From Chromatiaceae bacterium (GTDB lineage Bacteria > Pseudomonadota > Gammaproteobacteria > Chromatiales > Chromatiaceae), in the NCBI GenBank assembly GCA_024235255.1, contig JACKMT010000007.1:46188-110187 (forward strand): DNA of 64,000 nt, in the 5' to 3' direction. The translations under genes were made by a program, and so were the position numbers. The notes under the pieces are model-generated. The model saw only the letters and a list, made by a program, of their open reading frames with translations, had not been told where the DNA came from and made no database searches. Positions within the stretch are counted from its first letter, which is position 1. Each line of letters begins with the position of its first letter. Shown here in pieces: positions 1 through 8,039 of this stretch.

Positions 1-123
1 CAGCTCCTCTGAGAGCGAATTGAACTGTTTGGGGCGATTAAGCGTCAGCGTTACCACACCTCCACTGTCGCTGCGCAGCAATACGGGCGACTCCTCCACA
101 GCGCTGTTCTCATCGTTCATCAT
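1..123 (-). CDS. Enoyl-CoA hydratase/isomerase (crotonase family), N-terminal fragment
   Basis: Only the first 41 codons are in the window; the gene continues past base 1. Translated from the ATG ATG pair at 118-123, it reads as an acidic leader followed by GGVVTLTLNRPKQFNSLS, the first beta strand and N-R-P turn typical of crotonase-fold enoyl-CoA hydratases. A GGGAGAG ribosome site lies 3 bases before the first ATG and 6 before the second, so the start may be 123 or 120. The start overlaps the hypF stop (ATGA), so the two genes look translationally coupled. The substrate cannot be judged from this fragment. Confidence 0.75.
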   Translation of the reverse strand, partial: MMNDENSAVEESPVLLRSDSGGVVTLTLNRPKQFNSLSEEL

Positions 124-2489
124 CGTCTCTCCCAATTTTTTAATCGTTTTGCAACTGCAATCACAGCCTGTCCCAGAGAGAGCCCGCCGTCGTTGGCGGG
201 AACAGCGCCTGGACTCAGAACGCGCAGCCCGCTTGCGTCCAGTCTGCCGGTCACTCCCTCCAGCAGCAATCGATTCTGAAACACACCGCCGCTCAATACA
301 ACCTTAGCCAATGCATGTTTTCGGCAGAGATCTATCGCTGTCTGCTCGATCAATGCACAAATGGTTTGATGAAAACGCGCCGCAATAACCGAACGGTCGG
401 TTCCTTCGGCCAGATCTTCCAGCAGTGCCTGCCACATTGAACCGAAGTGCAAGACTTCGACGTCCGCCTGCGTCTGCGGTAAATCGAACGGATACGCATT
501 GTCGGACTGCACTTGAAAAACTGGCGCAGCAAGCGACTCCAACTGCATCGCCGCCTGGCCCTCAAAATGCTGTGATTCGGCACAAATCCCCAAAGTCGCG
601 GCTACGGCATCGAACAGGCGGCCGCAGGAGGAGGCTGGTGGGCTGTTTATACCCCGCTCGATCATCCGCGACAGATTGCTCAACGGCTTGCGCTCTATCA
701 GCCCGACGATCGGTAGATCCGGATAATTTTCGCGCACCCAGTCCCAACCGAAAGCCTGGTGCCAGTAAGCGTAGGTGTTGCGCCAGGGCTCGCGCATCGC
801 CTGGACGCCTCCCGGCATCGCAACCGGGGCAAAATGGGCCAGCCGCCGGTAGTCGCGGTAGTTCGCCAGCAGAAATTCACCGCCCCACAAGCCGCCGTCG
901 CCGCCGTATCCCAGACCATCCATCGCCACGCCTAGCACTGGAGTGGTATGCAGCGGCAGCCTGTGCTCTGCCATACAGGCGGCGATATGGGCGTGATGGT
1001 GCTGCACTTCGATCAGCTCGATCCCTTCCGCCAGCGCTGTCTCCCGTCCCAATTGAGTGGAGAGATAATCGGGGTGCAGATCGACCGCGATGGCTTCAGG
1101 GCGAAGATCGAACAGCGTTCGATACAGCCCCAGGTTGCGCCGGTAGTCAGCGAAAGTTGCTGCGTTTTCCAGATCCCCCATGTGCTGCGAGAGCACCGCC
1201 CTGCCGCCTTTTACCAGGCAGAAGCTGTTTTTCAATTCGCCGCCCATCGCCAGTAGCTCCGTGCTCGACTCAAACCCCACAGGCAGGGCCAACGGAGCAG
1301 GCGCGTAGCCGCGCGCCCGCCGCAGCAGGCGCGCATCCCCGGCCGCAACACGCAGCACGGAGTCGTCCAGCCGGTTGACGATATCCCGGTTGTGCAGCAG
1401 AAAAAAATCGGCGACCTCTGCCAACCGGCTGCGTGCATCGGCATTATCGATGCACTGAGGCTCGTCGCTGCGGTTGCCGGATGTCAGCACGATCGGACGA
1501 TCCAACCCCTGCAGCAGCAGATGGTGCAGCGGGGTGTAGGGGAGCATGAATCCCAGTGTGGTTTGCCCCGGTGCCACGCCTGCTGCCACCGCCTCACCGC
1601 CGGCTTCGAGCACGACGATCGGAGCCGAGGCCGCCTGCAGCGCACTCCTCTCCTGCCTGCCAACGGCAGCGAAGCGCTCGATCACGGCAAGATCTCTGGC
1701 CATCAGCGCAAACGCCTTCTGATAGCGCCGCTTGCGCTGCCGCAGTCGCTGCACTGCCTCCTCGTTGCAGGCGTCGCAGGCCAGGTGGAAACCGCCTATC
1801 CCTTTTACCGCAACGATTTCACCCGCTGCGATCAGCTTTTGCGCGGCTGCCACGGCATCTTCAGTTGCATCTGTCCCGACTCTCTCACCGTTCGAACTTT
1901 CCAGCCACACCTGTGGACCGCAGACCGGACAGGCGTTCGGCTGTGCGTGAAACCGCCGGTCCGCAGGATTCTGGTACTCTGCCCAGCAGCAGGCGCACAT
2001 CGGGAAACTCGACATACTGGTGTTGACGCGATCGTAGGGAATGGTGCGGATGATCGAGAGCCGCGGGCCGCAATGCGTGCAGTTGGTGAACGGGTAGCGG
2101 TAGCGCCGGTCCGCCGGATCGTCGACCTCTTGCAGACAGGCACGGCAGGCGGCGGCATCGGCGGCGATGTCGGTCCGTGTGCCGCCTGCCAGGCTGGATA
2201 TAATCTCGAACGCCTGCGGCACCCGGCCGACCGCCCGCGGGCTGCGCCGGATGCTTTCAATTCGTGCCAGCGGCGGACAGTCGTGCTGCAGCGCGTTGAT
2301 AAACTGCTCCAGCTGCCGCGCGCTTCCCCAGACGTCGATGCCGACACCCTCCGCGTCGTTCCAGACCGATCCCCTGAGATCATGCTCGCGGGCAAGCCGC
2401 CAGACCGTGGGACGAAATCCCACGCCCTGCACCGTGCCGTTGATGCGGATATGCTCTGCGATAAGTTCTTCCGCGCTTGTCATTTGCAT
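120..2489 (-). CDS. hypF: Carbamoyltransferase HypF, [NiFe]-hydrogenase maturation
   Basis: 789 residues, full length for HypF. The protein uses carbamoyl phosphate and ATP to make the thiocarboxamide on HypE that becomes the cyanide ligands of the [NiFe] centre. Domains in order: an acylphosphatase-like domain (about 12-100, with GTVQGVGFRPTV); two CxxC zinc-finger pairs (about 110-195, including CRACLQ, CTHCGPR and CPVCGPQ); a YrdC-like domain (about 205-390); and a Kae1-like carbamoyltransferase domain with the HHHAH metal motif and a C-terminal LSGGVFQN loop. ATG codons lie at 2489 and 2483. No hydrogenase or other hyp gene is in this window, and the downstream partner is a crotonase, which is unusual. 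The family assignment is firm; a link to hydrogenase in this strain is inferred. Confidence 0.95.
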   Translation of the reverse strand: MQMTSAEELIAEHIRINGTVQGVGFRPTVWRLAREHDLRGSVWNDAEGVGIDVWGSARQLEQFINALQHDCPPLARIESIRRSPRAVGRVPQAFEIISSLAGGTRTDIAADAAACRACLQEVDDPADRRYRYPFTNCTHCGPRLSIIRTIPYDRVNTSMSSFPMCACCWAEYQNPADRRFHAQPNACPVCGPQVWLESSNGERVGTDATEDAVAAAQKLIAAGEIVAVKGIGGFHLACDACNEEAVQRLRQRKRRYQKAFALMARDLAVIERFAAVGRQERSALQAASAPIVVLEAGGEAVAAGVAPGQTTLGFMLPYTPLHHLLLQGLDRPIVLTSGNRSDEPQCIDNADARSRLAEVADFFLLHNRDIVNRLDDSVLRVAAGDARLLRRARGYAPAPLALPVGFESSTELLAMGGELKNSFCLVKGGRAVLSQHMGDLENAATFADYRRNLGLYRTLFDLRPEAIAVDLHPDYLSTQLGRETALAEGIELIEVQHHHAHIAACMAEHRLPLHTTPVLGVAMDGLGYGGDGGLWGGEFLLANYRDYRRLAHFAPVAMPGGVQAMREPWRNTYAYWHQAFGWDWVRENYPDLPIVGLIERKPLSNLSRMIERGINSPPASSCGRLFDAVAATLGICAESQHFEGQAAMQLESLAAPVFQVQSDNAYPFDLPQTQADVEVLHFGSMWQALLEDLAEGTDRSVIAARFHQTICALIEQTAIDLCRKHALAKVVLSGGVFQNRLLLEGVTGRLDASGLRVLSPGAVPANDGGLSLGQAVIAVAKRLKNWERR

Positions 2490-2567
2490 TAAGTTTAGCT
2501 TGCTGCCGGGCTCGTGGATTGGAGGGCGTAATACTGCCGGGACGCGGCTGCGATGGCAGCCGGAAAA

Positions 2568-3173
2568 CTATTCAACCGGCTTCTGCGCCACCAGCATGGC
2601 GATATCCCGAGTCCCGAACTGGTTGTTCCCGATGCGTCCCTCCTCGCGGTAGAACACGACCTTAAGCGGCCAAAACAGCGCCAGCAGCTCATTCTGCTGC
2701 AGCCGGAATGCCGGATTGGAGGGACCGCAATCGGACACGGCATCGATGCTGAAGGTCTGATAGAAGAGCAGGCCGCCGGGCCGCAGCGCGCGTATGATGG
2801 CCGGTGTCAAGCCACGCTCCAGGAAGTAGCTCACCAGGATCAGGTCGAAACTTTCCGGCTCGGGCGGTCGTGCGATCACATCGCGCACCTCGGCATCGAC
2901 CGAAACTGCCTGCTCGCGGGCCGCGCTGTCGAGCCGTTCGATGGCGACGGGCGAGAGGTCCCAGGCGGTAACCCTCAGACCCGCCTGCGCCAGCCGGATG
3001 GCACTGGCACCCCGGCCGCACGCCAGGTCCAGCGCACTGCCTGTTGCCGGCAGCAGATGGATATTCTCCGCCAGCACCGCGGCCACTTCACCGACACCTG
3101 CCGCCGATGTGTGGCGCTGATCCCATTTTTGCCTCAGCGCCTCGTGCGGATCGGGTATCAGATCAGATGGCAT
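2568..3173 (-). CDS. Small class I SAM-dependent methyltransferase
   Basis: About 201 residues from the ATG at 3173 (MPSDLIPDPHEALRQ). An upstream in-frame start at 3230 would lie further inside metZ. The SAM-binding motif I LDLACGRGASAIRLA and the acidic strand-2 end (VTAWDLSPVAI) mark a Rossmann methyltransferase of the TehB/UbiE-like group. The pattern 'HEALRQKWDQRH' at the start is shared by proteobacterial tellurite-resistance-like methyltransferases. It overlaps the 3' end of metZ by 11 bases, which suggests co-transcription with metZ. The substrate is unknown. Confidence 0.8.
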   Translation of the reverse strand: MPSDLIPDPHEALRQKWDQRHTSAAGVGEVAAVLAENIHLLPATGSALDLACGRGASAIRLAQAGLRVTAWDLSPVAIERLDSAAREQAVSVDAEVRDVIARPPEPESFDLILVSYFLERGLTPAIIRALRPGGLLFYQTFSIDAVSDCGPSNPAFRLQQNELLALFWPLKVVFYREEGRIGNNQFGTRDIAMLVAQKPVE

Positions 3174-4356
3174 CGAACGCCTGCGCCAGATCTGCCCTGA
3201 TATCGCCGAAATCCTCCAGTCCGACCGCAATGCGGATCAGTCCGTCGCTGATACCGGCAGCCGCCTTCTCCTCAGCGGTAAGGCGGCCGTGGGTGGTGGT
3301 CGCCGGATGCGTGATCGTGGTCTTGGCATCGCCCAGATTCGCAGTGATCGAGAGCATTTTCAGCGCATCGATCAATTTCCAGGCTGCCGCCTTTCCCCCC
3401 TTCACCTCAAACGAGCAGATGCCGCCTGCCGCTTTCTGCTGGCGGGCGGCGAGACGGTACTGGGGATGGCTCATCAGCCCCGGATAGTGGACCCGCTCGA
3501 CCGTCGGCAGGATCTCCAGCCAACGCGCCAACGCCAGCGCACTCTCCGAATGGGCCCGCATACGCAGCTGCAATGTTTCCAGACCTTTGAGAAAAACCCA
3601 GGCGTTGAACGGGCTCATCGTCGCACCGCCGGTGCGCAGTACACCGTAGACCTCCTCGCCCACCGTTTCGGCTGAGCCCACCACTGCGCCGCCGAGGCAG
3701 CGACCCTGACCGTCAAGATACTTGGTGGCTGAGTGAATGACAATATCCGCGCCCAGCGAGAGCGGCAGCTGCAGCGCCGGTGTGCAGAAGCAGTTGTCCA
3801 CCGCCAGCAGGCAGCCGTGCGCGTGCGCCAGGTCGGCCAACGCCCGGATATCGGCCACTTCGGTGAGCGGATTGGAGGGGGTTTCCAGAAACAGCAGCCG
3901 GGTCTCCGGCCGGATTGCCCTTTTCCAGGTTTCCAGCTCGCCGGACGGCGCGTAGCTGGTCTCGATACCGAAACGCGAAAGGTACTTATTGAACAGTATC
4001 GTGGTGCTGCCGAAGATGCTGCGCGAGGAGAGGATATGGTCGCCGGCCTTCAGCAGCCCGATGCAGGTGGCAAGTATGGCCGCCATGCCTGAAGCGGTGG
4101 CCACGCACGTCTCACCCCCCTCCATCGCTGCCAACCGCTGTTCGAAGATTTCGACGGTCGGATTGGTGAAGCGCGAATAGATGTTACCGGGATCGTCTCC
4201 CGAAAAACGCGCAGCAGCCTCGGCGGCGCTGGCGAATACAAAACTTGATGTCGCGAAGATCGGCTCCGAATGCTCGCCTTCTGCAGTGCGCCTGTGTCCG
4301 GTTCTGATCGCCTGGGTTGCCAGTCCCCAGTCGCTCTCCTGTTGTTCCTTTTGCAT
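3163..4356 (-). CDS. metZ: O-succinylhomoserine sulfhydrylase
   Basis: 397 residues, a PLP enzyme of the Cys/Met metabolism family. It makes homocysteine from O-succinylhomoserine and sulfide in methionine synthesis. The PLP-lysine motif SATKYLDGQGR lies near residue 210. The phosphate-binding YSRFTNPT, the ETPSNP strand and the AVDNCFCTP segment are all present. Members of this family next to purF in gammaproteobacteria are annotated metZ, and here it follows purF on the same strand after a 244-base spacer rich in inverted repeats. That spacer suggests metZ is either separately transcribed or attenuated. O-acetylhomoserine use cannot be excluded from sequence. Confidence 0.92.
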   Translation of the reverse strand: MQKEQQESDWGLATQAIRTGHRRTAEGEHSEPIFATSSFVFASAAEAAARFSGDDPGNIYSRFTNPTVEIFEQRLAAMEGGETCVATASGMAAILATCIGLLKAGDHILSSRSIFGSTTILFNKYLSRFGIETSYAPSGELETWKRAIRPETRLLFLETPSNPLTEVADIRALADLAHAHGCLLAVDNCFCTPALQLPLSLGADIVIHSATKYLDGQGRCLGGAVVGSAETVGEEVYGVLRTGGATMSPFNAWVFLKGLETLQLRMRAHSESALALARWLEILPTVERVHYPGLMSHPQYRLAARQQKAAGGICSFEVKGGKAAAWKLIDALKMLSITANLGDAKTTITHPATTTHGRLTAEEKAAAGISDGLIRIAVGLEDFGDIRADLAQAFDAI

Positions 4357-4402
4357 GATTCACCACCTGGTTGAAGCAGTGAGCCTGCCGCCTGCCACCG
4401 GG

Positions 4403-4450
4403 CAAAAAAAATCCCGCCCGGCGGAGGCCAAAGCAGGCTTCTCTGCTTTA
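4403..4450 (-). promoter_or_regulatory. Stem-loops in the metZ leader
   Basis: Just upstream of metZ the minus strand carries two adjacent hairpins. One is AAAGCAG paired with CTGCTTT around a six-base loop. The other is CCGGGC paired with GCCCGG, with a run of eight T in its loop preceded by GGCGGGA. The T8 tract after a G+C-rich element could be a terminator or attenuator that decides read-through from purF into metZ. No known SAM-sensing element was recognised. Confidence 0.35.
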
Positions 4451-4543
4451 GCTGTATTTATTGAGCGCCCGCAATCTGAGACAAATCGGCGCTTCGACTG
4501 AGAAGTTAAACCATTACGGCGTTTAATACAACTCGCTGGATTA

Positions 4544-4596
4544 AAGGTACTGGGTACTGGATCCTGGAAACTTGGGGTGCTGTTACCCAGTACCTT
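4544..4596. repeat. Perfect 13-bp inverted repeat downstream of purF
   Basis: AAGGTACTGGGTA at 4544-4556 is exactly complementary to TACCCAGTACCTT at 4584-4596, with 27 bases between. The left arm also contains a short tandem duplication (GGTACTG GGTACTG). It begins 5 bases beyond the purF stop. There is no T run, so it may be an mRNA 3' stabilising structure, a Rho-dependent terminator region or a small mobile repeat. Confidence 0.7.
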
Positions 4597-4600
4597 GTGC

Positions 4601-6115
4601 CTAAAGAATGGTATGCAACTCCAACAGAGAATCCGAGGACTCCTCCCACGACTGTTTCGCGCTGTCGCTGCGCAGCAGCTGCAGCTGCTCCAGATAGTGG
4701 TCGCTGACATCTCCGGTAACGTATTCGCCGTCGAAAACCGAGGTGTCGAATCGTTCCACTTCCGATTTGCCCAGCTTTCTGACCGCCTTGATCAGATCTT
4801 CCAGGTCCTGGAATATCAACCGGTCGGCGCCGATTATCTCCCTGACCTCCTCTTCCGTGCGTCCGTGGGCGACCAGTTCGTCGGCGGCAGGCATGTCGAT
4901 GCCGTACACATTCGGGTAGCGCACCGGTGGCGCCGCGGAGGCAAAATAGACCTTTTTCGCGCGCGCATCCCGCGCCATCTGTACGATCTGCTGCGAAGTG
5001 GTGCCGCGCACGATCGAATCATCCACCAGCAGCACATGCTTGCCGTTAAACTCAGATTCGATCGCATTCAGTTTCTGGCGCACCGATTTCTTGCGCGCCT
5101 GCTGTCCCGGCATGATGAAGGTTCGGCCGATATAGCGGTTCTTGATGAACCCTTCCGTGTACTTGACCTGCAGTTGATTGGCCAGTTCCAACGCAGCGGT
5201 GCGGCTGGTGTCCGGTATCGGGATGACTACATCGATGTCGTGGTCCGGCCAGATGCGCTGAATCTTCCTCGCCAGTCGGGCGCCCATGCGGGAGCGCGCC
5301 TTGTGCACAAAAATATTGTCGATGATGGAGTCGGGGCGGGCAAAGTAGACAAATTCGAAAACGCAGGGGGTATGCACCGGATTGGCTGCACATTGAAATT
5401 TATGCAGTTTGCCCTCCATGTCGATGAAGACAGCTTCGCCCGGCTGCACGTCGCTCACCAGTTCAAAATCCTGCGCGTCCAGTGCAACGCTCTCCGATGC
5501 CATCATATATTCATGCCCGTCGGCGCTCTCTCGCCGGCCGTAAACCAGCGGCCGGATACCGTGCGGGTCCCGAAAGCCAAGCAACCCATAGCCGGTAACG
5601 ATTGCGATAGCTGCGTAGCCGCCGCGGCAGCGCCGGTGAACCGCAGCAACCGCCTTGAAAATATCCTGGGGAGTAATCCGCAGTCTACCCAATGCCTGCA
5701 ACTCATGGGCGAATACATTGAGCAGGATTTCTGAGTCGGACGAGGTGTTGATATGGCGCAGATCCTCGCGGTACAGATCCTTGGTCAGCTCCGCGGCATT
5801 GGTCAGATTGCCGTTGTGTGCCAGCGTTATGCCATAAGGGGAGTTGACATAGAACGGCTGGGCTTCGGCGGAGGTCGAGTATCCGGCCGTTGGATACCGC
5901 ACATGGCCGATGCCGATGTTTCCCTTCAGATCGATCATATGCCGCGTCCGGAAGACATCCCTGGCGAGGCCATTGTCTTTGCGCAGATGCAGACGATGCC
6001 CCTCCATCGTGACAATGCCGGCAGCGTCCTGACCCCGATGCTGCAGCACCATCAGCGCATCATAGAGTGCCTGATTGACCGGGCTGTACGCGAAAATTCC
6101 GACGATGCCACACAT
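4601..6115 (-). CDS. purF: Amidophosphoribosyltransferase
   Basis: First committed enzyme of purine synthesis: PRPP plus glutamine gives phosphoribosylamine. About 504 residues from the start MCGIVGIF, where Cys2 becomes the N-terminal nucleophile of the Ntn glutaminase domain after Met removal. An upstream ATG two codons earlier (6121) would not expose this Cys. The C-terminal half holds the PRPP loop VLLVDDSIVRGTTS of the phosphoribosyltransferase fold. It follows cvpA by 88 bases in the standard dedD-cvpA-purF order. Confidence 0.97.
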   Translation of the reverse strand: MCGIVGIFAYSPVNQALYDALMVLQHRGQDAAGIVTMEGHRLHLRKDNGLARDVFRTRHMIDLKGNIGIGHVRYPTAGYSTSAEAQPFYVNSPYGITLAHNGNLTNAAELTKDLYREDLRHINTSSDSEILLNVFAHELQALGRLRITPQDIFKAVAAVHRRCRGGYAAIAIVTGYGLLGFRDPHGIRPLVYGRRESADGHEYMMASESVALDAQDFELVSDVQPGEAVFIDMEGKLHKFQCAANPVHTPCVFEFVYFARPDSIIDNIFVHKARSRMGARLARKIQRIWPDHDIDVVIPIPDTSRTAALELANQLQVKYTEGFIKNRYIGRTFIMPGQQARKKSVRQKLNAIESEFNGKHVLLVDDSIVRGTTSQQIVQMARDARAKKVYFASAAPPVRYPNVYGIDMPAADELVAHGRTEEEVREIIGADRLIFQDLEDLIKAVRKLGKSEVERFDTSVFDGEYVTGDVSDHYLEQLQLLRSDSAKQSWEESSDSLLELHTIL

Positions 6116-6203
6116 TTTCAAGCTTCTCCAGAAAAAACCGATCCTTCAAATTCAGTCAGCTGCCGAAATCCCTCGGCCGGCAGAGCACAAAACAGAGCCG
6201 AAA

Positions 6204-6692
6204 TCAGACAAACCTGAACTTCTCGGCAAGATCCTCAGGCAATAATGCTTTCAACCAAACCGCCAGCTCCTGAAAATAACCGATTAACTGTGAGGCGTTC
6301 CACCAGGGATCCTCAGGCAACGGCGTCAATCCGGCGAGAAAAACCAGCAGCGTTACCAGCAGTACGCCCCTGGCAGCCCCAAAGAGGATGCCTATCAGGC
6401 GATCGGTGCCGGTTAATCCGGTTTTCTCGACCAGTTGTACGATCAGGTAGTTTACCAGACCACCCACCAACAGCGTCGTCAGGAACAATATTGCCAATGC
6501 GGCACCAAGCCGAACCGAAGGGAGTGAAAACCAGGTGAGGTGCGGCGCCAGCTCACGGAAAAATGTCCAGGCCACAAAGCAGGCAACCACCCAGACCGCC
6601 AATGAGAGTGCTTCTCGCATAAATCCGCGAATCAGGCTGATCAGCGCCGACAACCCGATGATGCCAATGATGATGTAGTCGACCCAGATCAT
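6204..6692 (-). CDS. cvpA: CvpA family inner-membrane protein
   Basis: 162 residues with four predicted transmembrane segments (about 4-22, 28-47, 62-85, 103-122). It begins MIWVDYIIIGIIG, typical of CvpA, named for its requirement in colicin V production in E. coli. The biochemical role is unresolved; envelope functions have been described in enterobacteria. It lies between dedD and purF, the conserved arrangement. Confidence 0.92.
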   Translation of the reverse strand: MIWVDYIIIGIIGLSALISLIRGFMREALSLAVWVVACFVAWTFFRELAPHLTWFSLPSVRLGAALAILFLTTLLVGGLVNYLIVQLVEKTGLTGTDRLIGILFGAARGVLLVTLLVFLAGLTPLPEDPWWNASQLIGYFQELAVWLKALLPEDLAEKFRFV

Positions 6693-6798
6693 ACGTCGGG
6701 GGTGCCGTTCCCGGAAACCTTGCGGATTTAAAGGTCCAATTCTAGCAAAAGCCGTTAGGACCTGTTAACACTATGCGGATGCCCGAGTAAGCAGCGCC

Positions 6799-7359
6799 TC
6801 AGGGATAGCTTTTAAGTGTTCCTACGATATTGAGCGACTTAACCTCTGCATTCACCTGTTTCAACAGCTTTTCCGCCTTGGCTCGATCGACTTCCGGCCC
6901 GACCAACACGCGGTACAACAGCGTTCCGCTGACCGACACCTGCTCGATATCCGCGGCAAACGCTTTTTCGCGGAGCTGTTTCACAAGATTATCGGCGTTG
7001 TCGCGGAGAGAAAAGCTTCCTACCTGGATCATCCAGGCCGATAAACCCTCCCTGGTCTCAACCTGGGCAGCAGGTGTCTGGGGAGCTAGCGCAGGTGGTG
7101 GTGTCGCCGTGTTGTCCGAAACTGCATCTGTGGTAGCCTGATCGACCGGCGGAGTCGGCTTGAGATCCACCGGCGCAGGAGTGCTCTTTTCGGGAATCAC
7201 GCGCGAACTGAAATCGGTTTTCGGAGGAACTGGAATATTACTCTCAGTAATCCCCGGCTCCAGCACCGGTTCATGCTGCAGCAGCATCGGGACAAAAATC
7301 ACGACCAGCGAAACCAGCACGGTTGCGCCGATCAGTCTCTTTTTGAGGCTATCATCCAC
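6799..7359 (-). CDS. dedD: SPOR-domain cell division protein DedD
   Basis: 186 residues. A single N-terminal transmembrane helix (about 8-24, LIGATVLVSLVVIFVPMLL) is followed by a proline/threonine-rich linker (about 35-105). A C-terminal SPOR domain (about 107-184, beginning WMIQVGSFS) would bind denuded septal peptidoglycan. This is the organisation and position of DedD, a bitopic divisome accessory protein. It is the first gene of dedD-cvpA-purF, directly behind the extended -10 promoter at 7390-7398. In many relatives folC lies immediately upstream; here about 5.6 kb separates them. Confidence 0.9.
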   Translation of the reverse strand: MDDSLKKRLIGATVLVSLVVIFVPMLLQHEPVLEPGITESNIPVPPKTDFSSRVIPEKSTPAPVDLKPTPPVDQATTDAVSDNTATPPPALAPQTPAAQVETREGLSAWMIQVGSFSLRDNADNLVKQLREKAFAADIEQVSVSGTLLYRVLVGPEVDRAKAEKLLKQVNAEVKSLNIVGTLKSYP

Positions 7360-7389
7360 CGGATCGATCCTAATTTATTACTCCCGCAC

Positions 7390-7398
7390 ATTATACCA
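7390..7398 (-). promoter_or_regulatory. Extended -10 promoter for dedD-cvpA-purF
   Basis: The minus strand reads TGGTATAAT, a perfect extended -10 (TGnTATAAT). The predicted start is near 7383, giving a leader of about 24 bases before the dedD ATG. No good -35 hexamer lies at 17 bases, as often seen with extended -10 promoters. An independent promoter here fits the separation of this operon from folC. Confidence 0.6.
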
Positions 7399-7538
7399 GT
7401 TAGTTGACGGGAGCTGGGAATTGTCTACGGGTGTGCAAGGACAAGGGCGAGATCCGTACTTAATAATTCGTTCTGCCTCCCTTTTTGCCGGTTTTGGGGT
7501 TATGGTTGAGTAACTTCCACCTAGCCGAGGTAGCTGTT

Positions 7539-7997
7539 TTGAAGCACCTGCTGATCGTCTATCACAGCCAGAACGGCCACACCCTGGCGCTGGCCGAGTC
7601 CGTATATCGGGGAGCCCTGGACTACCGGGACGGCGTGGAAACCAGGCTAATGAAGGCATGCGATTCGGGCGAGGAAGAGCTGCTGTGGGCCGATGCGGTG
7701 ATATTCGGCACACCGGAGAACTTCGGCTATATGTCAGGCGCGCTCAAAGATTTCTTCGATCGCACCTACGAAGCGACCCGAGATGCGACAGTGGGTCTGC
7801 CCTATGCGATCTTCATTAGCGCAGGCAATGATGGCAGCGGCGCCGAATTCAATATCGACAGAATCGCCAGGGGCTATTCGATGAAACGCGTATCCGAGCC
7901 GCTGATAGTGCGGGGCGAGGTTGACCAGGCGGCGCTGCAGCAGGCGGAGGAGCTTGGGCAGACGCTGGCTGCAGCGCTGGAGCTGGGAGTTTTTTGA
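7539..7997 (+). CDS. Flavodoxin-like FMN protein / NAD(P)H-dependent oxidoreductase
   Basis: About 152 residues from a TTG start at 7539, preceded by GAGG with an 8-base gap. In-frame codons further upstream have no ribosome site. The N-terminal strand and loop LLIVYHSQNGHT is the FMN-phosphate loop of the flavodoxin/WrbA fold, and the IFGTPENFGYMSGALKDFFDR segment matches the second FMN loop of WrbA-like reductases. It is the only plus-strand gene in this region and converges on the oxidoreductase operon, separated by the stem-loop at 8004-8032. Family is clear; a role as redox partner for the neighbouring complex is only a possibility. Confidence 0.8.
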   Translation: MKHLLIVYHSQNGHTLALAESVYRGALDYRDGVETRLMKACDSGEEELLWADAVIFGTPENFGYMSGALKDFFDRTYEATRDATVGLPYAIFISAGNDGSGAEFNIDRIARGYSMKRVSEPLIVRGEVDQAALQQAEELGQTLAAALELGVF

Positions 7998-8003
7998 TTC
8001 TAT

Positions 8004-8032
8004 GGTGCCGGAGTCGAGACAACTCCGGCACC
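8004..8032. terminator. Stem-loop between convergent genes
   Basis: GGTGCCGGAGT and ACTCCGGCACC form a perfect 11-bp stem with a 7-base loop. It sits 6 bases after the flavodoxin stop and 7 bases after the stop of the minus-strand operon. Neither side has a strong T tract, so it could be a weak bidirectional terminator or a 3' end protector. Confidence 0.6.
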
Positions 8033-8039
8033 TCTCTGG

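Noticed and set aside
4577..5734. 385-residue plus-strand frame
   Set aside because: Antisense to purF and without protein-like features.
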